From contig CALWLY010000020.1 of NCBI GenBank assembly GCA_944381635.1, positions 1-64,000 on the forward strand: a stretch of 64,000 nt of DNA. The letters are read 5' to 3'. Each line of letters starts with the position of its first letter. The stretch's first letter is position 1. The notes beneath the pieces were generated by a model. The model was given only the letters and a program-made list of their open reading frames with translations. It was not told the DNA's origin and did no database searches. Positions 35,069 through 42,701 of this stretch are shown piece after piece. Made by a program: the position numbers and the translations under genes. Origin of the DNA: an uncultured Lachnospiraceae bacterium (GTDB lineage: Bacteria; Bacillota; Clostridia; Lachnospirales; Lachnospiraceae).

Positions 35069-35238
35069 AACCTTCCCCTTTCTTTTTCCCTGATGATTCT
35101 GCAGTGAAGCAGTCTGTGTCAGCCGGAAAATTCCGCCTTCTTTTTTCTACTTCCATCTTATCTTTTTCCAAAGCCAAAGTCAAACAATACCTTTGCCAGG
35201 ATATTTTATCAGCCTGTGTCCGTCCCTTTTTATTTTTC

Positions 35239-35268
35239 TTGTCTATCCGCCCTATCTTTTGCTATACT
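35239..35268 (+). promoter_or_regulatory. Candidate promoter of rqcH
   Basis: TTGTCT and TATACT are separated by 18 bp. Repeat B3 and its hairpin lie between this promoter and the gene. Confidence 0.5.
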
Positions 35269-35353
35269 ACTTGCGTATGGGATAAACTTTTCATCTCTTC
35301 TGCTGCCGCAAAAACATGAAAAAATCTGCAGACAGCAGCATGAAAGACAAAAA

Positions 35354-35471
35354 GAATCTCGCAATGCGAGATTCTCCGCCTGCGGCGGGTCGCTTTGCGA
35401 CATTTTCCACTCCGACGCAGTGCGATTTTTCCTCTTTTTTGTACAATAGAAAATAAAATTTTCTATTGTAC
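35354..35471 (+). repeat. Family B repeat with terminal hairpin (copy B3)
   Basis: The unit GAATCTCGCAATGCGAGATTC, then CGCCTGCGGC, GTCGCTTTGCGAC and CGCAGTGCGATTTTT matches the thrS-leader pair and B4. It is followed by a perfect 14-bp stem-loop (35441-35454 with 35458-35471) of the same type found in family A. Confidence 0.8.
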
Positions 35472-35510
35472 AAAAAACAATAGAATTTTCTGCAAAGAAA
35501 GGAAGAAATT

Positions 35511-37256
35511 ATGGCTTTTGACGGCATTACCATAGCAAACATTGTAAAAGACCTGCGGGCCGCTCTTCTTGGCGGACGCATCAATAAAATTGCGCAGCCG
35601 GAAGCGGACGAGCTTCTGCTTACCATAAAAAACAACGGTGCCCAGTATCGCCTCTGCATTTCCGCCAGCGCCTCTCTGCCCCTGATCTACCTTACAGAGA
35701 GCAACAAGACCAGCCCTTTAACGGCTCCCAATTTCTGTATGCTTTTAAGAAAGCATATACAAAACGGACGGATTGCAGATATCTCCCAGCCGGGACTTGA
35801 GCGCATCATTCATCTGGATGTGGAGCATCTGGACGAAATGGGAGATGTCCGCAGGAAAAAACTGATCGTGGAAATCATGGGCAAGCACAGCAACATTATT
35901 TTCTGTGATGAAAATCTGACTATTCTTGACAGTATCAAAAGAGTTTCCGCTCTTGTGAGCTCCGTGCGGGAAGTCCTGCCCGGAAAGTCTTATTTCATCC
36001 CGGAAACTCAGGAAAAATTCAACCCTCTCACCACAGACAGGGAATTTTTCCTGCAGCATGTATTTGAAAAAAACATGCCCTGTTTTAAGGCTCTTTATAC
36101 TACCTTCACCGGCCTTTCCCCTGCTATCTCCCATGAAATGTGCTACCGGGCAGGAGGAAATACCGACTCCTCCACCGCTGCCTGCACCCAGGAGGATAAA
36201 GAACGTCTTTATGAAAGCTTTGCTTCCATGATGGAACAGGTTAAAACCGGGGAATTTTCTCCCTGTATTGTATATGAAAACGGCATACCGGCAGAATATG
36301 CTTCCCTGACGCTTACCTCCTACCCGGAATCCATGCGGAAAAACTTCCAGTCTATTTCCAATGTTCTGGAAACCTACTATGCGGAGAAAAACATGGTTAC
36401 CCGCATCCGCCAGCGTTCCTCCGATCTGCGCCGTATTGTACAGACTGCCCTGGAAAGAAACATCAAAAAATACGACCTGCAGCTGCGTCAGATGAAAGAT
36501 ACGGAAAAAAGAGAGAAATACAAAGTCTACGGCGAACTTCTGACCGCCTATGGCTACGATGTGGCTCCGGGCAGCAAATCTATGGAGGCTCTCAACTATT
36601 ACACCAACGAGACGATCACGATTCCTTTGGATCCTACTCTGAGCGCTCTGGAAAATGCGAAAAAATATTTTGACAAATATGCCAAGCTGAAGCGTACCTA
36701 TGAGGCTCTTTCTCAGCTTACTGTAGAGGTAAAAGCGGAAATCGATCACCTGGAATCGATCAGCACCGCTTTGGATATCGCGCTGAAAGAGGAAGATCTT
36801 GTTCAGATCCGGGAAGAACTGATTGAAAGCGGCTACATCCGCCGCAAAGGGGGCAAAAATGAAAAAAAGGCCCGCATTACCAGCAAACCTTTTCATTACA
36901 TCAGCAGTGACGGCTATCATATGTATGTAGGAAAAAACAACTTCCAGAATGAGGAACTTACCTTTAAAGTTGCCACAGGCAATGACTGGTGGTTTCACGC
37001 CAAAGGCATGCCCGGTTCCCATGTGATCGTAAAGTCCGGAAACGACGAGCTTCCCGATTCCACTTTCGAGGAAGCGGCAAGGCTTGCGGCACACTATTCC
37101 AAGGGACGGGATCAGGAAAAAGTAGAAGTGGATTACATTCAGCGAAAACACGTAAAAAAGGCAAATGGCGGAAAACCCGGATTTGTGATCTATCACACCA
37201 ACTACTCTATGTTGATCGATACGGATATCCGTAATATAACACAGGCGGAAACTTAA
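35511..37256 (+). CDS. rqcH: RqcH/NFACT ribosome rescue factor (FbpA-like)
   Basis: A 581-residue NFACT protein. Domain order: NFACT-N (MAFDGITIANIVKDLRAAL and GGRINKIAQPEADELLL), helix-hairpin-helix region, a coiled-coil arm (about 280-430), and NFACT-R (about 455-570; KPFHYISSDGYHMYVGKNNFQNEELTF and DWWFHAKGMPGSHVIVK). In Bacillus RqcH binds stalled 50S-peptidyl-tRNA and adds C-terminal alanine tails that mark peptides for ClpXP. The older name is fibronectin-binding protein A. Good ribosome site GAAAGGAAG. Confidence 0.93.
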   Translation: MAFDGITIANIVKDLRAALLGGRINKIAQPEADELLLTIKNNGAQYRLCISASASLPLIYLTESNKTSPLTAPNFCMLLRKHIQNGRIADISQPGLERIIHLDVEHLDEMGDVRRKKLIVEIMGKHSNIIFCDENLTILDSIKRVSALVSSVREVLPGKSYFIPETQEKFNPLTTDREFFLQHVFEKNMPCFKALYTTFTGLSPAISHEMCYRAGGNTDSSTAACTQEDKERLYESFASMMEQVKTGEFSPCIVYENGIPAEYASLTLTSYPESMRKNFQSISNVLETYYAEKNMVTRIRQRSSDLRRIVQTALERNIKKYDLQLRQMKDTEKREKYKVYGELLTAYGYDVAPGSKSMEALNYYTNETITIPLDPTLSALENAKKYFDKYAKLKRTYEALSQLTVEVKAEIDHLESISTALDIALKEEDLVQIREELIESGYIRRKGGKNEKKARITSKPFHYISSDGYHMYVGKNNFQNEELTFKVATGNDWWFHAKGMPGSHVIVKSGNDELPDSTFEEAARLAAHYSKGRDQEKVEVDYIQRKHVKKANGGKPGFVIYHTNYSMLIDTDIRNITQAET

Positions 37257-37268
37257 CGTTTCCGCCTG
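37242..37268. terminator. Shared hairpin between rqcH and the GT2 gene
   Basis: A stem of about 11 bp (CAGGCGGAAAC with GTTTCCGCCTG) contains the rqcH stop codon in its loop. T richness is modest on both sides, so efficiency is uncertain. Confidence 0.6.
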
Positions 37269-37279
37269 AATTACATTTT

Positions 37280-38305
37280 CTAATTGAATTTAAAGAAGTA
37301 ACGGCAAATCTTGTATCCGTCCACCGCAATCTTGCGGCCTCCCCTTCCCGGAAGGTTTGTACAGCTTCCCAAAAGGCCGTAGCGGAGACGGAAAAATAAA
37401 AATCCATCTTTTTTCTTAATGTACTCCCACAATTCTTTTTTCTTTTCCAGATTTTCAGGAATTTCTGAACGGATCAAAAGCACGGAAGATATCGTGGTGA
37501 TAATGTCCAGATAATTAAACATATATTTTGCAAGCTTTTTGTTGGATGCCAGCAGATGCTTCTTGGATACAAAATAGTCAACCATAATTTTATTGACTTT
37601 GATCTGCTGATCGATTCTTCCGATCATCACCTGCTCATTGACCGACTGATCGGAGCGTCCGATATAGTAACGGTAGAAATTCACATCCATGTAATACATG
37701 TTTCGCACAAAGGGCAGGGGTTCGAAAACGTAAATGTTATCCACGTAAAAGGTGTGTTCAGGCAGCTTTAATCCACATTCTCTCAGCAGTTTTGTACGGA
37801 AAATCACAGAGTGCATCAGAATATACTGACCTTTGCGGAAATGATGAACATCCTTCCAGGTAAACAGCTGGCCTTCCGGCAGCACCCATTTGTAACGCAT
37901 TATTTTTTTGCGCTTTTCTCCTTCCTTTTCATATACAAAGTTGCTGATAAACATGTCCAGTGTTTCTTCGTTTCCGGTAAGTTCCTTCAGTTTGGAAAGA
38001 ATTTCTTTGTAGGCGCTTTCCTTTACCCAGTCATCACTGTCCACAACTTTAAAATACAGACCGCTTGCATTTTCGATTCCGGTGTTTACCGCAGAACCGT
38101 GTCCTCCGTTTTCCTTATGAATTGCCTTCACAATCGTCGGATACTTAGCCGCATACTCTTCCGCAATTTCTGCAGTGCGGTCTTTGGAACCGTCGTTGAC
38201 AATAAGAATCTCCACATCCTCACCGCCTACCAGCAGTGATTCAATGCACTTCTCCATATACGCTTCCGAATTATAACACGGAATTGCAATCGATAATAGT
38301 TTCAT
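37280..38305 (-). CDS. Family 2 glycosyltransferase
   Basis: A 341-residue GT-A enzyme with N-terminal catalytic domain: LSIAIPCYNSEAYMEKCIESLL, the nucleotide-binding DGSKDRT, and the metal-binding KVVDSDDWV (DSDD, near 92). The C-terminal 120 residues are less conserved and contain many aromatic residues. Such enzymes extend cell-surface polysaccharides or teichoic acids; donor and acceptor are unknown. It starts 22 bp after mutY, with GGAGGGAG as ribosome site. Confidence 0.88.
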   Translation of the reverse strand: MKLLSIAIPCYNSEAYMEKCIESLLVGGEDVEILIVNDGSKDRTAEIAEEYAAKYPTIVKAIHKENGGHGSAVNTGIENASGLYFKVVDSDDWVKESAYKEILSKLKELTGNEETLDMFISNFVYEKEGEKRKKIMRYKWVLPEGQLFTWKDVHHFRKGQYILMHSVIFRTKLLRECGLKLPEHTFYVDNIYVFEPLPFVRNMYYMDVNFYRYYIGRSDQSVNEQVMIGRIDQQIKVNKIMVDYFVSKKHLLASNKKLAKYMFNYLDIITTISSVLLIRSEIPENLEKKKELWEYIKKKDGFLFFRLRYGLLGSCTNLPGRGGRKIAVDGYKICRYFFKFN

Positions 38306-38327
38306 ATCTCCCTCCGTTCTGCTGCCT

Positions 38328-39431
38328 TTAAGACAACAAATCCTTTTTTATCATATAAGCCGAATATGCAGATGGAATCGGATATTTTTCCTTTGTTTCC
38401 ATAGGGTCTGCAAATATCAGCCCTTTCTCCTTTTTCATCGGCTCCAGCTCGTCCACCCTCACAGCATAGCCAATCATATCCCATTCTTTGTGGGAAAAAA
38501 TATGTCGGGATTCCCCGAGAGGCTGTATTCTGATCGGTCTGACTCCCAGCTGCTTTACATACTCCGCCACTTCCTCCATGGCGGCATGCCCTTCCATTGC
38601 CGGGAATTCGTACATGCCTGCCAGCAATCCTCTGGCAGGTCTTTTTCTTATGGCTGTGCCGTTTGCATCCTGTATAACTAAAATCGTCTTCTTTTCTATT
38701 TTTCTGGGCTTTTTGGCAGCCTTCTTCGGATATTCTTCCTCTGTGTGCGCTCTGTGCGCCTGACACAGATTTTCCCACGGACATTCCCCGCAGTGGGGAG
38801 AACCGTTGGGAATACAGACAACCGCTCCCAGCTCCATAAGCGCCTGGTTAAAATCTCCCGGCCTGTCTTTTGGCATGATGGAAAGAAGGTCCTTTTCCAC
38901 CCGCTTTTTTACTTTCTGACTTAAAATATCGCCGTCGTCCTCCCGCAGTCTTGCCAGGACACGAAGCACATTTCCGTCTACAGCCGGTGCGCATTTATGA
39001 TAGGCGATGGAAGAAACCGCTCCTGCTGTATAACTGCCTATACCTGAGAGCTTCTGCAGTTCCTCCCAGTCTTCCGGCATCCTGCCGCCGTACTCCTGCA
39101 TGATCTGCCTTGCGGCCTTCTGCATATTTCGTACACGATTATAATAGCCAAGTCCCTCCCATAGCTTTAAAAGCTCGTCCTCCCTGGCCATAGCCAGTGA
39201 TTTTATATCCGGAAGCGCATTCATAAAACGCTCAAAGTAAGGCTTTACCGCCTCCACTCTGGTCTGCTGGAGCATAATTTCTGAAACCCACACTCTGTAT
39301 GGGGAAGGTTCTTCTCTCCAGGGAAGAATTCTTCTGTTTTTATCATACCAGACAAGCAGCGGCTCTGCAATTTGAACAAGCAGGTCCATTCTGCCGTCCC
39401 GGGTGCTTTCCTTTTCGGCTGTTTTTTTCAC
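38328..39431 (-). CDS. mutY: A/G-specific adenine glycosylase MutY
   Basis: A roughly 367-residue DNA repair glycosylase that removes adenine opposite 8-oxoguanine. Visible are LPWREEPSPYRVWVSEIMLQQT (catalytic Glu), the helix-hairpin-helix LSGIGSYTAGAVSSIAY, VDGNVLRVLARL, the 4Fe-4S loop CIPNGSPHCGECPWENLC and a C-terminal NUDIX-like 8-oxoG recognition domain (about 225-360). I favour a GTG start at 39431 with AAGGA 7-8 nt upstream; a TTG at 39467 gives 12 more residues without a ribosome site, and an ATG at 39389 is also possible. Confidence 0.9.
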   Translation of the reverse strand: MKKTAEKESTRDGRMDLLVQIAEPLLVWYDKNRRILPWREEPSPYRVWVSEIMLQQTRVEAVKPYFERFMNALPDIKSLAMAREDELLKLWEGLGYYNRVRNMQKAARQIMQEYGGRMPEDWEELQKLSGIGSYTAGAVSSIAYHKCAPAVDGNVLRVLARLREDDGDILSQKVKKRVEKDLLSIMPKDRPGDFNQALMELGAVVCIPNGSPHCGECPWENLCQAHRAHTEEEYPKKAAKKPRKIEKKTILVIQDANGTAIRKRPARGLLAGMYEFPAMEGHAAMEEVAEYVKQLGVRPIRIQPLGESRHIFSHKEWDMIGYAVRVDELEPMKKEKGLIFADPMETKEKYPIPSAYSAYMIKKDLLS

Positions 39432-39469
39432 AACGTCATTCCTTTTCTGTTTCTTTTCCTTATTCAAAT

Positions 39470-40150
39470 TCAGAGAACTACCGGTACCGGAGAAGACAGC
39501 TTAATTTCATCCGGAGAAACCAGACAGTCGTAAGCCAAGATTTTCACCCCTGCTTTTTGCGCCTGAACGAGAGCATTGGCAAATTCGGGATGCATCTTTT
39601 TATTGGGGGTGAAATAATCTGCCCCTTTCATCTGTATGACAAAAATGACCGCTGCCTCATATCCATGCTTTACGGCCTCCTGAAGCTCTCTGATATGCTT
39701 GACCGCTCTCTCAGAAGGGGCATCCGGAAACATCACAACATTGTTTTCCTCCAAAGTCACACCCTTTACTTCCATAAAAATTTTCTGTTCTCCGGCCTCC
39801 ACATAAAAATCAAACCGTGAACTGCCATATTTGCTTTCGGGTTTTACCAGCGACACATTGTCACAGAAGCCGCCTGCTCTCAGCCATTCCTCCACCACTT
39901 TGTTTGGCGCGGAGGAGTCCATATTGATCAGTCTTTCCGCTTTTTTTACCGCGATCAGATCATACTTTGTCTTTCTGTCTGGATTTGCGCTCTCTTCCAG
40001 ATATACCTCTGCATTTTCCAACAGAAGTTCCCTGCATCGTCCGGTGTTTTTCACATGAACGATCTCTTCTCTGCCGTCAAGTTCCACCCTGGCAATAAAG
40101 CGATTCGGCCGGCTTAGAAAACTTGCCTTTTTTATAGTTCCGTATTTCAT
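39470..40150 (-). CDS. sfsA: SfsA-family DNA/RNA-binding protein
   Basis: A 227-residue SfsA protein, named for sugar fermentation stimulation in E. coli and having an OB-like N-terminal domain plus a nuclease-like core. Conserved blocks: RPNRFIARVELDG, HVKNTGRCRELL, SRFDFYVEAGEQKIFMEVKGVTLE and MFPDAPSERAVKHIREL. I start at MKYGTIKK with AGGAG 4-5 nt upstream; the longer TTG frame lacks support. It lies just upstream of mutY, probably in one operon. Confidence 0.9.
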   Translation of the reverse strand: MKYGTIKKASFLSRPNRFIARVELDGREEIVHVKNTGRCRELLLENAEVYLEESANPDRKTKYDLIAVKKAERLINMDSSAPNKVVEEWLRAGGFCDNVSLVKPESKYGSSRFDFYVEAGEQKIFMEVKGVTLEENNVVMFPDAPSERAVKHIRELQEAVKHGYEAAVIFVIQMKGADYFTPNKKMHPEFANALVQAQKAGVKILAYDCLVSPDEIKLSSPVPVVL

Positions 40151-40225
40151 GTATCTCCTGTCTATCACAAAAATTTTGCCGTCAGGCAATCTCTGTTTTT
40201 CGCGCCAGTGGGATTTATTATCTTT

Positions 40226-40879
40226 TTACCAACGCAGCCGGCTTCCTTCATAACGCTTTCTGGTCAGCATACAGTTTTTAAGTTCCTCGTACTGCTTTTC
40301 CAGATCGTCTCCTTCTATCTCAAAATCAAGAGAAACCGCCACTGTATTGAGCATATCCTGGGTGATTTTGGCATGCATTGCCGCAAAATGCGTCAGCTTT
40401 TCCTCCATCGTCTCCGCATCAAGAAAAGCCGCCAGAAGCGGATCCAATGCAGGTTCCGGCTCTTCTTCCTTTCCAAGTTCGGCTGCCGCAATCTCCTGTT
40501 GTTTTTCTTCCGCTATCCGGTCTGTACCATCAAAGGTCATCGGCTCAGGTTTTTCTTCCGCCGTCTGGCTGTTTCCATCAAAAACTGCCGGTTCCGTTTT
40601 CTCTTCCGCTGCCTGACGTTTTTTTTCAGATGCCGCCGGCTCCGGAACGGAAGTCATCCGCGTAAATCTGTATTTTTCCTTTACATCCGGATATTTTTCA
40701 TGATCCACCAGACTCACAAACATGGAAAGCGGGCGCACATAGATTCCGAAATCTCCATACAGCGCCTGGTATACCACCATCTCTTCCCCTGTCTCCGAAT
40801 GTTTTGCAAGCGTGATCACCTGGTACAGGTTTCCTTTAAAATGCCGGTAAATTTCCTGTGGTTTGGGAATTCTTTCCAT
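40226..40879 (-). CDS. DUF1653 protein with repetitive acidic linker
   Basis: A 217-residue protein. Residues about 3-65 form a DUF1653 domain (PKPQEIYRHFKGNLYQVITLAKHSETGEEMVVYQALYGD, ending with a PxxMF-type segment). Residues 80-150 form a Pro/Glu/Lys linker built of near repeats of EEKxEPxxFDGxxxxA. The C-terminal 65 residues are helical. DUF1653 domains are small beta-rich modules of unknown function. The ATG chosen has AAGGAG 4 nt upstream. It is probably the first gene of the sfsA-mutY-GT2 operon. Confidence 0.75.
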   Translation of the reverse strand: MERIPKPQEIYRHFKGNLYQVITLAKHSETGEEMVVYQALYGDFGIYVRPLSMFVSLVDHEKYPDVKEKYRFTRMTSVPEPAASEKKRQAAEEKTEPAVFDGNSQTAEEKPEPMTFDGTDRIAEEKQQEIAAAELGKEEEPEPALDPLLAAFLDAETMEEKLTHFAAMHAKITQDMLNTVAVSLDFEIEGDDLEKQYEELKNCMLTRKRYEGSRLRW

Positions 40880-40958
40880 TTTTTCTCCTTCCTTCGCTCT
40901 CAACGACATGTTACATCGTTTTAGTCCCTGAAAAGGGCATCTTTTCTCAATCCTTATT

Positions 40959-40987
40959 ATTATACCCCGAAAATATGTTTGTGTCAT
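40959..40987 (-). promoter_or_regulatory. Promoter of the DUF1653-sfsA-mutY operon
   Basis: On the minus strand ATGACA and a perfect TATAAT are separated by 17 bp, about 80 bp before the start codon. Confidence 0.7.
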
Positions 40988-41005
40988 TCTCAAATTTCAC
41001 AAAAA

Positions 41006-41070
41006 GTGCGCATCCACAGCGGAGCGTCTTTTTTTGTGCGACCAGGAAAGCAGCTTTCCTGCTCATACAA
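41006..41070 (+). repeat. Family A repeat, short copy A4
   Basis: It has the same head as A3 (GTGCGCATCCACAGCGGAGCG plus a T run) but a different hairpin, CAGGAAAG-CAG-CTTTCCTG, flanked again by T and A runs. It lies downstream of the yqeY terminator and just upstream of the neighbouring operon's promoter. Confidence 0.8.
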
Positions 41071-41111
41071 AAAACCTGTCCGGATCACTTTACAAAAGAT
41101 TTCCAGACAGG
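41069..41111 (-). terminator. Terminator of yqeY
   Basis: On the minus strand CCTGTCTGGA pairs with TCCGGACAGG (one G-U) and is followed by TTTTTTG, 15 bp after the stop. Confidence 0.85.
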
Positions 41112-41125
41112 CTGTCATTTTCCGG

Positions 41126-41572
41126 TTAAGCAAGCATTTCGCCGACGATTTTATTAACCAGGCTTCCGTCCGCTTTTCCCTTGACTTTGGGCATCAGGGA
41201 TTTCATTACTTTTCCTTTGTCCTTAGCGGAAGGCTCTTCGATTCCCAGTTCCTTCAAAACTTCCTGCACGGCATTTCGAATGGCTTCTTCAGACATTTCT
41301 TCCGGAGCAAACTCTTTTAATACGGCTAATCTCTTTTCACACTGTTCAATAATATCCTGGCGGTCTGCCGGAGCCAGCTCCATGGTCTCTTTTGTCTGTT
41401 TGATTTCTTTTTTGATCACTTCAAACTCTTCTGCCTCTGTCAGATCCGCACGTTTGTCGATGGCTTTGTTTTTAAGCGCAGCCAGAAGCATGGAAAGAGT
41501 CTCCTTTCTCTCCTTGTCTCTGTTTTTCATCGCTGTCACCATTTCTGCTCTGATTTCATCAATTTTGCTCAT
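41126..41572 (-). CDS. yqeY: GatB/YqeY domain protein
   Basis: A 148-residue all-helical YqeY protein, related to the tRNA-binding tail domain of GatB. Blocks: MKNRDKERKETLSMLLAALKNKAID, FEVIKKEIKQTKE and VMKSLMPKVKGKADGSLVNKIV. Probably a tRNA-related accessory factor; the precise role is not established. AGAGGAGG lies before the ATG. It follows holA by about 70 bp. Confidence 0.92.
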   Translation of the reverse strand: MSKIDEIRAEMVTAMKNRDKERKETLSMLLAALKNKAIDKRADLTEAEEFEVIKKEIKQTKETMELAPADRQDIIEQCEKRLAVLKEFAPEEMSEEAIRNAVQEVLKELGIEEPSAKDKGKVMKSLMPKVKGKADGSLVNKIVGEMLA

Positions 41573-41616
41573 GATTTACCTCCTCTTTGCGCCTAAGCGC
41601 CTTTCTGCTATATTAA

Positions 41617-41642
41617 GATGCCTGCCGTAAAGGCCAGGCATC
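41617..41642. terminator. Hairpin between yqeY and holA
   Basis: GATGCCTGCC pairs with GGCCAGGCATC (one bulge), just after the holA stop. The T run is weak, so read-through into yqeY is likely. Confidence 0.45.
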
Positions 41643-41645
41643 CGT

Positions 41646-42623
41646 TTATCGGCTGCACTGTATGATCAGCAGCTCTACACTTAAGGTATCGCTCATCCGC
41701 CCTGTTTTTACGTTTTCATCCGCTTCCACGCAGGCGATAAGGGATTTTTTCAGTTCTTCTTTTTCAAAACGGGCCGCCTGACTGGCGTATTTTCCCACCA
41801 CAAACGTGTGAAGCCCTGTCTTTTCCGCTATTTTTTTGTTGTCGTAGCCTTTTTTCTTCAGTTCCTTTACCTGCAGCAAAAGATTGAACTGTCTGCCGAT
41901 CAGGAAAAGAATTCTCATGGGCGGCTCTTTTAATGTCAGAAGATCATAGTACAGGGAAAGAGCCTGTTTCTGATTTCTTTTCGCGATGGATTCCACCATC
42001 TCAAAAATCTGGTTGCTTACCTGGCGGACGCAGATTGCATCGATATCTGCCTCTGTGATCACGTCTCTTCCCATAGTATAACAGAATACTTTTTCCAGCT
42101 CTCTGTATATATTTTCCATATCGGTTCCTGTTTTTCCGAGAAAATAATTTAAAACAGGCTCTGCAATTTTTTTATTTTCCCGCTTCAGCTGGACAAGGAT
42201 CCATTTTTTCAGGGTGGCTTCGTCCTGTACGCCAAATTCCACCGGAACTCCCTTTTCCTTTATCTGTTTGAAAAGTTTTCCTCTTTTATCCACCTCTTTT
42301 TCTACAAAGACAAAATAAGCGGTCGGCGACGGTTCTTCCAGATATTTGGTCAGCTGCTCGGAAGCTTTCTTGAAAAGTCCGGTGTTTTCCAGCACGATCA
42401 CTCTTCTGTCTGCAAAAAACGGCATGGTTTCCGCCAGATCGATAATCTCTCCGGGATTGACATCTTTTCCTTCAAAATAATGATAGTTCATGGTGTCTCC
42501 CTCGGGGACAAGCGCCTGTTTCAGTCTGTCTCTGTACTGAAGCCGCAGATAGGATTCCTCTCCGTACAGCAGATAAATATGTGAAAAATTTCCGGTTTTA
42601 ATATCTTCCAGTAACCGCTTCAA
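41646..42623 (-). CDS. holA: DNA polymerase III delta subunit (TTG start)
   Basis: A 325-residue clamp-loader delta subunit that opens the beta clamp. Its AAA+-like fold is seen in HIYLLYGEESYLRLQYRDRL, the degenerate P-loop region, and FAKRN-type middle segment; the C-terminal collar domain has LTLKEPPMRILFLIGRQFNLLLQ. I place the start at TTG of LKRLLEDIK because GGAGG lies 7 nt upstream; the first ATG in frame is 45 bp earlier and has none. It is the last or next-to-last gene after comEC. Confidence 0.88.
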   Translation of the reverse strand: MKRLLEDIKTGNFSHIYLLYGEESYLRLQYRDRLKQALVPEGDTMNYHYFEGKDVNPGEIIDLAETMPFFADRRVIVLENTGLFKKASEQLTKYLEEPSPTAYFVFVEKEVDKRGKLFKQIKEKGVPVEFGVQDEATLKKWILVQLKRENKKIAEPVLNYFLGKTGTDMENIYRELEKVFCYTMGRDVITEADIDAICVRQVSNQIFEMVESIAKRNQKQALSLYYDLLTLKEPPMRILFLIGRQFNLLLQVKELKKKGYDNKKIAEKTGLHTFVVGKYASQAARFEKEELKKSLIACVEADENVKTGRMSDTLSVELLIIQCSR

Positions 42624-42701
42624 CCAGCTGCCTCCTTTATCTTTTATCCATTCTCTATGATGACACATTCCCTTTTATTCGTCAATGAAAAGTCACCGAT
42701 T

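Noticed and set aside
35745..37196. 483-codon frame antisense to rqcH
   Set aside because: Fully embedded in a conserved gene; Phe/His-rich translation typical of an antisense frame, with no recognisable domain.
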